NCBI GenBank assembly: GCA_942493245.1
Contig: OW818685.1
Location: 1,798,001 to 1,862,000 of the forward strand
Source of the DNA: DAOPYU01 sp942493245
GTDB lineage: Bacteria > Sumerlaeota > Sumerlaeia > UBA8349
DNA: 64,000 nt
Reading direction: 5' to 3'
In this document: piece after piece, positions 1 through 8,836 of the stretch
Layout: each line of letters opens with the position of its first letter
Position numbering within the stretch: the first letter of the stretch is position 1
Made by a program: the position numbers and the translations under genes
The notes under the pieces: model-generated
What the model saw: the letters and a program-made list of their open reading frames with translations, nothing else
Database searches by the model: none
What the model was told of the DNA's origin: nothing

Positions 1-833
1 TTCCAACCCAGTGTGTCGAGAAAATCGCGGAAGGTTTGAGATCCCAACTCCACGCCATTTTTCTGGACCGCCGCCGCGTCGGTATAATGCAGGGGGGAAT
101 ACTGCCGACTGCACACAGACCCCAGCGGGGTTCTGGCGCGTTGCCCTTCCCGGCTGGCGGGTTCCATGCCCCAGGTGCAAAGTTCGTGGAATTGCGGAGC
201 GGAACGCGCCGCGCCTCCCAGAAGCCGCCGCCGTCTTTCCCGAGACAACGACGCATCGGTCAGCACCACCGCGACCGCACCCGATCCACCCGTCAGGGTG
301 GCCAGGCTGGGGACAAAGGTCTCCATGTTTCCCGCTTCAAGCATGCGCGCGATCATGACCTCGTTGATCTCGCGCGCGGTCTCGCACCCGATTGAGATCC
401 CCGCTCGGATCTGTCCCAACTCGATCCGGTTGGCGATCTCAACGACTCCGTTCAAGACGCCCAGGCACGCGTTGCTGATGTCGTAAACAAATGCGCGCCC
501 CCGCACGCCCAGGCCGTCCGCGATGCGGCAGGCCGTGGCCGGCTCGAAGTGTTCACGGCACACCGACCCATAGACCACCATGCCCAGGTCGGACGCGTCC
601 AGTCCCGACGCCTCGAGCGCTTTCCGCCCCGCCGCAATCGCGCCCTGCGAGATCTCGAATCCATTGGGCCACCAGCGCCGCTCGTGGATGCCGGTCATGT
701 GCTCGACCTGCCCCACCGGGATGTGCAACTTCTGGTACAAAGGCGCCAGGCGCTCTTCCAACTCCCGCGTAGTCACCACCACCGGCGGCAGCTCGTAGCC
801 GAACGACTCGATATGGACTTTCGTATAACGCAT
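1..833 (-). CDS. OleA-like 3-oxoacyl synthase III family thiolase (partial)
   Basis: Reading the minus strand from the ATG at 833, an open frame of 277 codons runs off the window edge, so the C-terminus is missing. The start follows GGAG at 7 nt. It is a thiolase-fold condensing enzyme: the nucleophile motif NACLGVLNG, the early motif TGIHERRWW and the segment REHFEPATA resemble OleA of bacterial olefin synthesis more than FabH, which usually has AACSGF at the cysteine. OleA joins two fatty acyl thioesters head-to-head to a beta-keto product that OleB/C/D convert to a long-chain alkene. The gene lies downstream of a PUFA-type synthase on the same strand, which suggests use of its polyunsaturated chains (inference). 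oleBCD, if present, would lie to the left of the window. An atypical FabH-type KASIII is the alternative. Confidence 0.82.
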   Translation of the reverse strand, partial: MRYTKVHIESFGYELPPVVVTTRELEERLAPLYQKLHIPVGQVEHMTGIHERRWWPNGFEISQGAIAAGRKALEASGLDASDLGMVVYGSVCREHFEPATACRIADGLGVRGRAFVYDISNACLGVLNGVVEIANRIELGQIRAGISIGCETAREINEVMIARMLEAGNMETFVPSLATLTGGSGAVAVVLTDASLSRERRRRLLGGAARSAPQFHELCTWGMEPASREGQRARTPLGSVCSRQYSPLHYTDAAAVQKNGVELGSQTFRDFLDTLGW

Positions 834-912
834 GATTTCTCCACTGATACTGTTTTATAGAGTTTGCCAAAAGGAATTTTCATGATGACGCGGAGTCGGG
901 TGTTTCAGATCC

Positions 913-1037
913 AAGTCCCGTCAGGGACTTCTGACAATAGCCCAGCGCTTCAGCGCTGGGTTCAGGATCATCCCGTTTCCCCGTCCCGGAGGGACGGTTG
1001 TCGGTTCCCCCAATTTTTCAGTCGTCCCTCCGGGACG
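913..1037. repeat. Cluster of four short hairpin (REP-like) repeats
   Basis: The gap between the pfaC-like and oleA-like genes holds four successive perfect palindromes: 913-930 (7-bp stem, AAGTCCC), 941-960 (8-bp stem, CCCAGCGC, TTCA loop), 981-997 (7-bp stem, CCGTCCC) and 1023-1037 (6-bp stem, CGTCCC). The last two share the core CGTCCCNNNGGGACG. None is followed by a T-run, so they look like REP-type elements rather than intrinsic terminators. They could still attenuate or stabilise the 3' end of the pfaC transcript. Confidence 0.75.
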
Positions 1038-1095
1038 GAACGACTCATTGTAAAAACCAGCCGTTGAATCATGACGGTTCTTTCCGACAATTTCT

Positions 1096-4000
1096 CTAAA
1101 CCAGCCGCAGCGTGAAATCGTCCATCTGGTAGATGACCTTGCCGTCGGCCATCAGGTACCCGGCGGCGCGGATCAACCGCCGCGCGTCGTCAATCTCCGT
1201 CACCACCGCCTCAACCGTCACCAGACTGTTTTCCGGAATCACCTGTCCCCGGTAAGCCCACTGCTGCGTTTCACCCAACGCCATGGATTCGAAGCGCGCC
1301 GTGGATGGCAGCGTGTGAGAAGTCGGATTCTGTCCATCCCCTCCGCCCCAACGGTGAACCGCTGCGACCTTCAGCAGTTGCTGGAAGGTTTCCAGACCGA
1401 TCGAACCCGGGATGACGGGGTCCTGATAGAAGTGCGCGTCGAAGAACCACCCCTTCGGGTCCACCGGTTTCGACCCCCGGATGAATCCCAACCCCTTCGG
1501 GCCGCCGTTGGGCACAAACAGATCAATCCGGTCCAGGAAACGCAGGTTGGCGCGTTGGTCCGGTTGCAGTGCGGCCAGATGTTGGGCGGTCAGGTGAATC
1601 GAACAGAGACCGCCGATCCGCTCTTCCGAAGGGAACGGAAAACCCACCGGGTAGTCGAATGTCAGGCCTCGGGCCACTTCGGTTTTGGAAGGCTGATAAG
1701 GCGTCGCACCCCGGATGCCCACCTGATTCGCCAGGGCTTCCTTCGAGAAGAAACCGAACTGGGTCGTGCCTTTATAGAGCAATGTTTCGCGCGACGGCGA
1801 AGACTCCGGCGCGACCGGGTTCAGCGAAGGGTCGAACCACTTGGACAGGGGAATGGAACGGGAGAATCCTTCCAACCGATGGACCTCAAAATCGAACTCC
1901 TGGATAATCATTCCCCCGGTCGAGGCCACCTTTTTCATCTGGGCCACAATTGTCAGGGCCTTGGTCGCGGGGGTAATGGGAGTCACCTGAATGGCCTGCC
2001 CTCCCAGGTTGCGGAACTTCAGGTCTGTCGCGCTGGTCAGTGCCGACCCCGCATACGCAGCCAGCCAGCCGCACGGCTGCAACGCCACCTCCAGCAGAAC
2101 CGCAAAGGGCATCGTCGGATTATCTTCACGTTCAGATCCGGCAGCGAGTTCATCCGTGAACCAGTACCAGGCGTCCGCCGGTAGATCGTACTCCGCGCGC
2201 GCCGCCGCTCCGGCTTTCAGAACCCACGGTTCCCCCACCGTTTCCACCACTCGGTCCAGGAACTGGTACGGGGGCCGGGGCAGACGCGCAATCCGGCGCT
2301 CCGCATCGAATACCCGATATCGCTCCCCATAGGCGTCCGAAGGACGTCCGTTCGAGAACGCCAGAATGCTCTCAAAGTTGTAACGAGGTGGCACGGGCGT
2401 CTCGCCCATGAGCGGTTGAGGTGGCACGGGCGTCTCGCCCGTGAAGGCGGTTGCTTTTCTGTCTTCCTGCTTCTGCCCCCACAACCGCCGCAGCCCCTCG
2501 CGCGTCAGGCCGGTCATGCGGACCGACATGTTGCGGATGTCCACGATCCGTTTCCCGTCGCCATACATATAGACGTCGGCCAGGGCGTAAGGGGTCTGCC
2601 CGTCACCGGTTCCATCCGGCGCTCCATACCCCAGTTCTTTCACCAGCACCTCGTAGGTGACCTTCCGCGTGTCCGAAAGCACCTGCCCCCGGCAGATCAG
2701 CTGACTCGCCTGACCGGGGATCGGTTCACAGGCCACTCCGTCCGCTTCCCCCACCCACCCCATGCGCAGCAGGAAAATCCGCAGCGTGTGGAAACAGCAC
2801 TCGTACATCAGCGTACCCGGCATCACGTTGTCGTCGCTGAAGTGGCACGTCAGGAACCAGTCGTCCGGGTGGATATCGGCTTCCGCCCGGATGAAGCCCA
2901 TCCCATAGCGGCCTCCTTCCGGGTCCAGCAGCAACACCCGGTCCACCAGTTTCAGACTACCCCGCTCCATCGGAGGTCGCGAGGATGCCGGAGGTTCGTT
3001 TCCGCCCGGGATCACCAGCGGATTTCGCAACCCCAGTCCTGCGAAGGCCGGACCGAAACACCCAGCCAGATCCCCAACCCGCAGAGCGTCCAGCTGCGCG
3101 TCGTTATACGACTCGACCGCCATCGGCACAAACGTCTCCCAATCCGTGGGACGGCGTCCGGGAACCTGTTTGCGCGCTTCGGCGGTCAGGACGATCCCCT
3201 GTCCGTTTGCCAACTCCTCGTTGGTGAAGAACCCGGCGCACCCGTTCCGCATCGTCAACAGGGGACGGCCCCCCACGGTCGCGTCGTACTCGAACAGGAA
3301 CAGGTGGGTCGTGCCTTGGCGAAAGAAACGCAGAATCCGGATATCGTATCGGATTGTCTCTCCCGCGCGGGGCAGCGAGTCGTGGAACGTGATGGTCGCG
3401 TCGAGCAACCGGTACACCGCCAGACCCCGGGTCCGGAAGTCCGCCCCGAGGTAACCCGACAGGAAAAGGTCCGCCTGACCCGCTTCGACGGTCACGCACG
3501 TCGGCATGCGGCCCGCGTCCAGATACCAGGCGCCCGGCCGCACGTCGTGTTCCGTCACCACACGACCATGCGCGCCCGAACACGGTTTTTCCGGGTCGCT
3601 CAGGTAGGCGGCTTCCCCTTCGACCAGCACGACCCGGTCCACCAGCATCAGAGGATCGTCAGGCAGACGCACCCGCGTCGGATAGGTGTCCACTTCCGCA
3701 AACTGAGGTCCCAGAACCTTGGCAATGGACCCGATCGCAAACTCCAGACACTGCGCACGGTCCAGGAACGGCTGGACCCCGGCGGGTTTTGAAGAGGACG
3801 ACTGGAAGGGGAGAGGAACAAGTCCAATCTCAGGACGAAAATCGGGGACTGTGGGGGGGGAGGCAAATCCAGCCGTTGGACCCGGAGTGACCGGCAATCC
3901 CACGGCAGCCTGTGCCAGCGACATCTGAAGCGACAGGAGACTCGACAGGGTCCCCGTCAGGCTCTGCGTCAGATTCAGGAACGACTCGTGTGCCTGCAAC

Positions 4001-7000
4001 TTGGCCGTCTCGGTCTGGCGAATTTGTTCCATCAACTGTCCCGCGCCCGGCACCATCCCGGCCAGTGCGCCTGCCACCGGCATCGCCGAGTCTGGCATCC
4101 CGGCTGGGACGGACGGTTGAACCTCCCAGGCGGTTGGGGGGAAGGGGGAAACGGACGGTATCGGCGTAACCTCCGGTCTCAATTCCGGAAGAGGAGGCTG
4201 GATAGCTTCCGGGTGAGAGGGGACTTGCAGACGGGTTCTCACCAAAACGGTTGAGGAGGTCTGAGGCTCCGGCTGAGGCGCCGGTTGAGTTTTCACGGGT
4301 TTGCGTTCGGGAGGGGAGGGAATCCGGTAGGGTTCCTCGCCCCCCACGGCGATCCGTAAAGTCGGGCGGTCCGCCCCCGCCAACAGATCCGCATGCCCGA
4401 CCACTTCCGTATCCTGGCCGTACAGGACGCTCAGGTCCACGGGGACGCGCTCGGCGATCAATTGCCCCAGCATTCGCAGAACCAGCGACACAGAATCCTG
4501 CCCCGACGCACACGCCGACCGCGCCCAATGGGGACGGTCTTCTCCCAGAATTTCTCCGATCATTCGAGAACACGAAGCGCCGGGACCCATCTCGAGGAAC
4601 ATTCGCACCCCATCCTCGTAGGCGGCATTGATCACCTTCGGATAATCAATACCATAGAGAGCCTGAGCCAGGATGGCGTCGGCGGCGCTTTCGCGGCTGA
4701 TGTTGTAGGACGTTCCCCACGCGCCGCTGTAGAACCGGATGTCGCGGGGGGGAGTGGTATCGAACAGGTGGAGTTCGCGGTAGGGCTGTTCCACCTCTTT
4801 GGCCACTTCGCAGTGGACGGTGGTGACCCCCTGAAGCGGGAAAAACTCGCAATCGAGTTTTTTCACCAAACGGTCTACCGCTTTCCGGTCCCCACCGATC
4901 ACACATTCGTGTAACGTGTTGACAATCAGGCGATAAACCTTCTTGTGGTCCTGGAGCGAGGCGCGCACCACCTTGGCCGGACGGTCAATCACCCCCAGAA
5001 CCCAGTCCACCGTCTTGCTCGCGGGGAGTTTCCACGCACGGCGGACCGCGTCGCACCGCCCCGCCAGATCGGTCGTAAACAGTGTCGAGGCGTTCATCCG
5101 CTGGAGCATCAGGTCTCGGTCGGTCCAGGCCCGAAGCGAGAAAAGCCCCGCCGATTCTCCCAGACTGTAACCGATCACGGCGCGTGGACGAATGCCAAAG
5201 TTCTGGATCAGGTCCGCAACGGCTGTTCCCAGGGCTACTTGCCCGAAAATAAAGGCTTTGTGGTTTTCCTGAAGTTCGGACGGGGCTTCCCGCGTCCAGA
5301 AAAAGTCCGGTTGGAACTGGTCCCGGAGGTATTCGTTCTGTTGGTCCTGATTTCGGTAAACTTCGGGCCATTCCAGAGCCAGATCCCGTCCCATGCCGAG
5401 GAAATGGTTCCCCGAACCTGGGAAGATGAACCCGATCTCGCCTCCCAGATAGGCAAACGGATCCGGGGAGAAGAACACCCGGTCGCGTGCCGCGGGGGAA
5501 GCGCTTAACGGGGAGTCACCCGGACGATTCCCGCCCCCGCCCAGACGCTTTTCCGAATCGCGGACCAGCGTCTGCTCGGTTAACGTCAATTGTTCCAGCA
5601 GTTCCTCCACAGAACGGGCGATAAAGGAGACGGCCAGGTGCCGCGACGATTCGTCCCGGTTCTCGCGCCACCAGAGTCGGGCCAGTTGCTCGATGTTGGC
5701 GCGGGGGGATCGGGTCACGTGCGCCCGGAGCCGGTTGAACCCCGCCGTCAGGGCGGAGACGGTGTTCGCGGCGATTACAAACAACGCTTCGCGCCGGGCG
5801 CCCAGGGGTTGTAACTTGTCTGTTTGCAACAAGGGATCGCGGCTTTTGTCTGCGCCCTGCAAGACCACATGGATCGAATTTCCCGCCAGTCCGACCGCCC
5901 CCACCCCCGCGACGCGTGGATCTTCGGCCCGGTTGCGGAGCCAGTATTGGGGGTGCCGGGGAAACCGGACAATCTCCCGGTTTGTATCAATGGCCGGATC
6001 GGGTGTTTCCAGAAGGCGGCAGGGAGGGAGAATTTCGTGATAGAGGGCCAGACACGCCCGGACCAGCGAGGCCAGTCCCGCTGCATGCCCCGTGTCGCCG
6101 ATATCCGCCTTGACGGAACTCAGGAGGCAGGGGTCCGGGCGATCAGTCTGACTCAGAAATTCAGTCAGGCTTTGCGCCTCGACTCGGTCATTCGCGGGAT
6201 CGCCGGTGGCGTGGGACTCGAAATAGCGGAGAAGACTTGGGTCAACTCCAGCAGAATCAAAAGCGCGTGTCAAGGATCGGCTGTAAACGGACGGATCAGG
6301 CGTGGAGGTGAACGGATTTCCTCCTCCCGAGATTCCAATCCCTTTTACGACCGCGTAAATCCGGTCACCGTCGCGGATAGCATCCGAGTACCGTTTGACG
6401 ACCACGGCGGAAGCCCCTTCGCCCGCCACCCGGCCGTCGGCTTCCTGATCGAACGGACGAGCCTTACCGGTGGGGGAGTAGGGGGCGTGGAGGTGAGCCC
6501 CGGCGAGATTGCGCAAATCGCCCGCCATGTCAATGGCGCCGACCACGGCCACATCGAGCGAGTGTTCCTGCAAGGCCCAGAAGGCGGCCTCCAAGGCCTG
6601 CAGGCCCGAGGTTTCTTCACTCGAAATCGTAAAGCTGGAGCCACCGAAACGAAACTCGCGGGCGATGCGGCTGGCCACCACCCCGCCCAGAGCGCCCATG
6701 GTTCGATTGGCGGTCAGGGGGGGACTGCAGGCGTCGCGCAGTTGCTGGACCCATTCTTCTAATTGAGCCTCGTCCAACGTCAGACCCGCCAGGCGCGCCC
6801 ACTCGCGGGCCTTGGGCAGGAGGTTCCAGCGCAACGTGAAATTGGTTGTGTTCGGGTCCAGACCCAGGCCGATGAAAACACCCGTCTTAAAGCGGTCGTA
6901 TTCACGCAGCTTCGCGTCCTCGACCGCCTCGGCCGCCACCTGCATCATGAGCAGCTGTTGCGGCAACATATCTTCCAGTTCCCGGGGAGGGATGCGGAAC

Positions 7001-8772
7001 TGGTCCAGAGGAACTTCGACTTCACTCAGGAAGTACCCCCGCAGATTGTCACGATTCAGGCCTTGACGGCGGAACCACGGGGTCTTTTCCAGGCCACGCC
7101 ACCCAGTGCTGGTAGATGTTTCGATCAGATCCCCCCCGCCGAGCGCCCGTTCCTGAAAGGCGCGCAGGGTGGACCACTTCCCGAAAGCGGCGCCGAGACC
7201 CACGACAGCAATGGGTTCGGGTTGGGGAAAACTCGAGTGCCCCGAAACAGAAGCGCCCGGTTCTTCAAGGGAGGAAATTTCCGGAATTCGGCTATTTATA
7301 GAACTGGATTTTGTCTTGTTATCAATGAATTCTTCAAGCAGGAGGTGCGCGTTGATCCCGCCGAAACCGAACGCGCTCACGCCTGCCCGCCGGGGGATGC
7401 CGGGTGCGCGTCGTTCCCACGGTTCGCTCTGGCTCAGAACCCGGAAAGGGCTGTTTTCCATCCCCAGACTCGGGGCAGAAGCGGCGAAGTTGGCGGTGGG
7501 GGGCAGGGTTTCCTTCTGAAGGGCTAAGATTACTTTCATCAGCGCGGCAGCCCCCGCCGCAGTCAGGAGGTGTCCCACGTTCGATTTGACTGAACCGATG
7601 ACGCACTTCCGTCCCGAGTCGAGTGGGGTTTGGGTTGAGGAAGGCGTTAAGCCGCTCCCTTCCCAGAGCGTCAGAAGGCTTTTAAATTCAACCGCATCGC
7701 CCACCGGGGTGCCGGTGGCGTGGCATTCGATCAGGTCCACTTCATCCGGGTTCCACCCCGCCTGTTCGTAGGCCGGGCGCATGGCGCGGACCTGACCGTC
7801 CGAGATTGGGGCGAGCAGACTTCCGCCGATGTCGTTTGACAAGCCGGCTCCCTGGAGAACGGCATAGATACGGTCCCCGGCCTTCAGGGCGTCGTCGAGC
7901 CGTTTCAGGACGAAGATTCCCGCGCCTTCTCCCACGACCAGACCGTTTCCCCGTGCGTCGAAGGGAGCACAGACCCCGGTGGCGGAGAGCGCCCGGAGTT
8001 GGGAGAATCCCATCTGGGTGTAAAGACAGTCAGGCCGGGAAACCCCACCGGCCAGCATGGCGTCGGCCCGCCCGGTCAGAAGCGCGTTGGCGGCCAGTTT
8101 GATCGCATAGAGCGAGGACGCACAGGCGGCGTCTAGGGTGTAAGCCCCGCCACCCAGCCCCAGCGCATAGGCCAGAAGACCCGCGGGTAATCCTGTCACG
8201 CAACGATTTAACGGGTGAGACTTAAAGGGCGTCCCGGGAGTCGAGGGGAGGAGGTTGGAACTGTCGAGCGCGCGCAGGACGCTTTCTTCGAAGGCGCTGC
8301 CAAGTAACTCGTGAGCCAGTGCGCTGGATTTCTCGGTGGGGAGGGCCAGATTGCCCAGAATGACCCCAATCCGGCTTCGGTCCACGTCTTCCAGTCGGGC
8401 GTCCGAAAAGGCTTGCTGTCCCACAGAGAGGGTGAGTCGGTAGAGCGGATCGGCGGTGGCCAGAAACGCCGGGTCGAGCGATAGATCGGTCAGGTCCGAG
8501 TCGGCGGGCAAATGATCGAGGAAGCACCCCCGCTTGGAGTAGGCCTTGTCCGGTGCGCCGACTTCGGGATCGAAGAGGTCATCCGGATCGAGGAGCCACC
8601 GGCCCTCCGGGACTTCCCGTGCCACGCTGTGTCCCTCCCGGATCATCTTCCAGAATCGGTCGAGTTCCGCAGTGCGCGACTCACCCTGTTCCCCGGCCAA
8701 TGCGGGAAACAGTCCGGCCAGACCGACAATGGCAATCTGCAGGGGGGAATTTTCGGTGCGGCGCGTATCCAT
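1096..8772 (-). CDS. pfaC: PfaC-type polyunsaturated lipid synthase subunit, KS-CLF-AT-DH-DH
   Basis: 2558 residues. In order: an active ketosynthase (1-455; Cys217 in DAACASS, His351, His401); a chain-length-factor-like KS (about 515-965) in which the nucleophile is replaced by Glu (Glu719-Glu720 in SSEETS); an acyltransferase (about 1110-1430, Ser1203 in GYSLGES); a Pro/Gln-rich linker; and four hot-dog folds (about 1700-2555), two carrying FabA-type histidines (His1977 in HFSDDNVMPG, His2447 in HFYQDPVIPG). This is the PfaC plan with a PfaB-like AT inserted, as in myxobacterial Pfa3, but without the C-terminal AGPAT. FabA-like dehydratases introduce the cis double bonds that define PUFA-type synthases. 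The ATG follows GAGG closely; the gap to the upstream pfaA gene is 64 nt, so one operon is likely. The exact lipid product cannot be read from the sequence. Confidence 0.93.
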   Translation of the reverse strand: MDTRRTENSPLQIAIVGLAGLFPALAGEQGESRTAELDRFWKMIREGHSVAREVPEGRWLLDPDDLFDPEVGAPDKAYSKRGCFLDHLPADSDLTDLSLDPAFLATADPLYRLTLSVGQQAFSDARLEDVDRSRIGVILGNLALPTEKSSALAHELLGSAFEESVLRALDSSNLLPSTPGTPFKSHPLNRCVTGLPAGLLAYALGLGGGAYTLDAACASSLYAIKLAANALLTGRADAMLAGGVSRPDCLYTQMGFSQLRALSATGVCAPFDARGNGLVVGEGAGIFVLKRLDDALKAGDRIYAVLQGAGLSNDIGGSLLAPISDGQVRAMRPAYEQAGWNPDEVDLIECHATGTPVGDAVEFKSLLTLWEGSGLTPSSTQTPLDSGRKCVIGSVKSNVGHLLTAAGAAALMKVILALQKETLPPTANFAASAPSLGMENSPFRVLSQSEPWERRAPGIPRRAGVSAFGFGGINAHLLLEEFIDNKTKSSSINSRIPEISSLEEPGASVSGHSSFPQPEPIAVVGLGAAFGKWSTLRAFQERALGGGDLIETSTSTGWRGLEKTPWFRRQGLNRDNLRGYFLSEVEVPLDQFRIPPRELEDMLPQQLLMMQVAAEAVEDAKLREYDRFKTGVFIGLGLDPNTTNFTLRWNLLPKAREWARLAGLTLDEAQLEEWVQQLRDACSPPLTANRTMGALGGVVASRIAREFRFGGSSFTISSEETSGLQALEAAFWALQEHSLDVAVVGAIDMAGDLRNLAGAHLHAPYSPTGKARPFDQEADGRVAGEGASAVVVKRYSDAIRDGDRIYAVVKGIGISGGGNPFTSTPDPSVYSRSLTRAFDSAGVDPSLLRYFESHATGDPANDRVEAQSLTEFLSQTDRPDPCLLSSVKADIGDTGHAAGLASLVRACLALYHEILPPCRLLETPDPAIDTNREIVRFPRHPQYWLRNRAEDPRVAGVGAVGLAGNSIHVVLQGADKSRDPLLQTDKLQPLGARREALFVIAANTVSALTAGFNRLRAHVTRSPRANIEQLARLWWRENRDESSRHLAVSFIARSVEELLEQLTLTEQTLVRDSEKRLGGGGNRPGDSPLSASPAARDRVFFSPDPFAYLGGEIGFIFPGSGNHFLGMGRDLALEWPEVYRNQDQQNEYLRDQFQPDFFWTREAPSELQENHKAFIFGQVALGTAVADLIQNFGIRPRAVIGYSLGESAGLFSLRAWTDRDLMLQRMNASTLFTTDLAGRCDAVRRAWKLPASKTVDWVLGVIDRPAKVVRASLQDHKKVYRLIVNTLHECVIGGDRKAVDRLVKKLDCEFFPLQGVTTVHCEVAKEVEQPYRELHLFDTTPPRDIRFYSGAWGTSYNISRESAADAILAQALYGIDYPKVINAAYEDGVRMFLEMGPGASCSRMIGEILGEDRPHWARSACASGQDSVSLVLRMLGQLIAERVPVDLSVLYGQDTEVVGHADLLAGADRPTLRIAVGGEEPYRIPSPPERKPVKTQPAPQPEPQTSSTVLVRTRLQVPSHPEAIQPPLPELRPEVTPIPSVSPFPPTAWEVQPSVPAGMPDSAMPVAGALAGMVPGAGQLMEQIRQTETAKLQAHESFLNLTQSLTGTLSSLLSLQMSLAQAAVGLPVTPGPTAGFASPPTVPDFRPEIGLVPLPFQSSSSKPAGVQPFLDRAQCLEFAIGSIAKVLGPQFAEVDTYPTRVRLPDDPLMLVDRVVLVEGEAAYLSDPEKPCSGAHGRVVTEHDVRPGAWYLDAGRMPTCVTVEAGQADLFLSGYLGADFRTRGLAVYRLLDATITFHDSLPRAGETIRYDIRILRFFRQGTTHLFLFEYDATVGGRPLLTMRNGCAGFFTNEELANGQGIVLTAEARKQVPGRRPTDWETFVPMAVESYNDAQLDALRVGDLAGCFGPAFAGLGLRNPLVIPGGNEPPASSRPPMERGSLKLVDRVLLLDPEGGRYGMGFIRAEADIHPDDWFLTCHFSDDNVMPGTLMYECCFHTLRIFLLRMGWVGEADGVACEPIPGQASQLICRGQVLSDTRKVTYEVLVKELGYGAPDGTGDGQTPYALADVYMYGDGKRIVDIRNMSVRMTGLTREGLRRLWGQKQEDRKATAFTGETPVPPQPLMGETPVPPRYNFESILAFSNGRPSDAYGERYRVFDAERRIARLPRPPYQFLDRVVETVGEPWVLKAGAAARAEYDLPADAWYWFTDELAAGSEREDNPTMPFAVLLEVALQPCGWLAAYAGSALTSATDLKFRNLGGQAIQVTPITPATKALTIVAQMKKVASTGGMIIQEFDFEVHRLEGFSRSIPLSKWFDPSLNPVAPESSPSRETLLYKGTTQFGFFSKEALANQVGIRGATPYQPSKTEVARGLTFDYPVGFPFPSEERIGGLCSIHLTAQHLAALQPDQRANLRFLDRIDLFVPNGGPKGLGFIRGSKPVDPKGWFFDAHFYQDPVIPGSIGLETFQQLLKVAAVHRWGGGDGQNPTSHTLPSTARFESMALGETQQWAYRGQVIPENSLVTVEAVVTEIDDARRLIRAAGYLMADGKVIYQMDDFTLRLV
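2385..2450. repeat. Tandem 33-bp palindromic repeat inside the pfaC frame
   Basis: Two direct copies (from 2385 and 2418, period 33 bp) share GAGGTGGCACGGGCGTCTCG. The second contains a perfect 8-bp stem, CACGGGCG/CGCCCGTG, with a 3-nt loop. Because the period is a multiple of three, the insertion stays in frame and codes GETPVPP twice, in the linker between the second and third hot-dog folds. This looks like a mobile palindromic repeat tolerated in a linker. Confidence 0.85.
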
Positions 8773-8836
8773 TCAACCTCTTGGACCCGGTATTGCGGGA
8801 GACACAAGGAATTATCGGATGTTCAGTCTGATCCGA

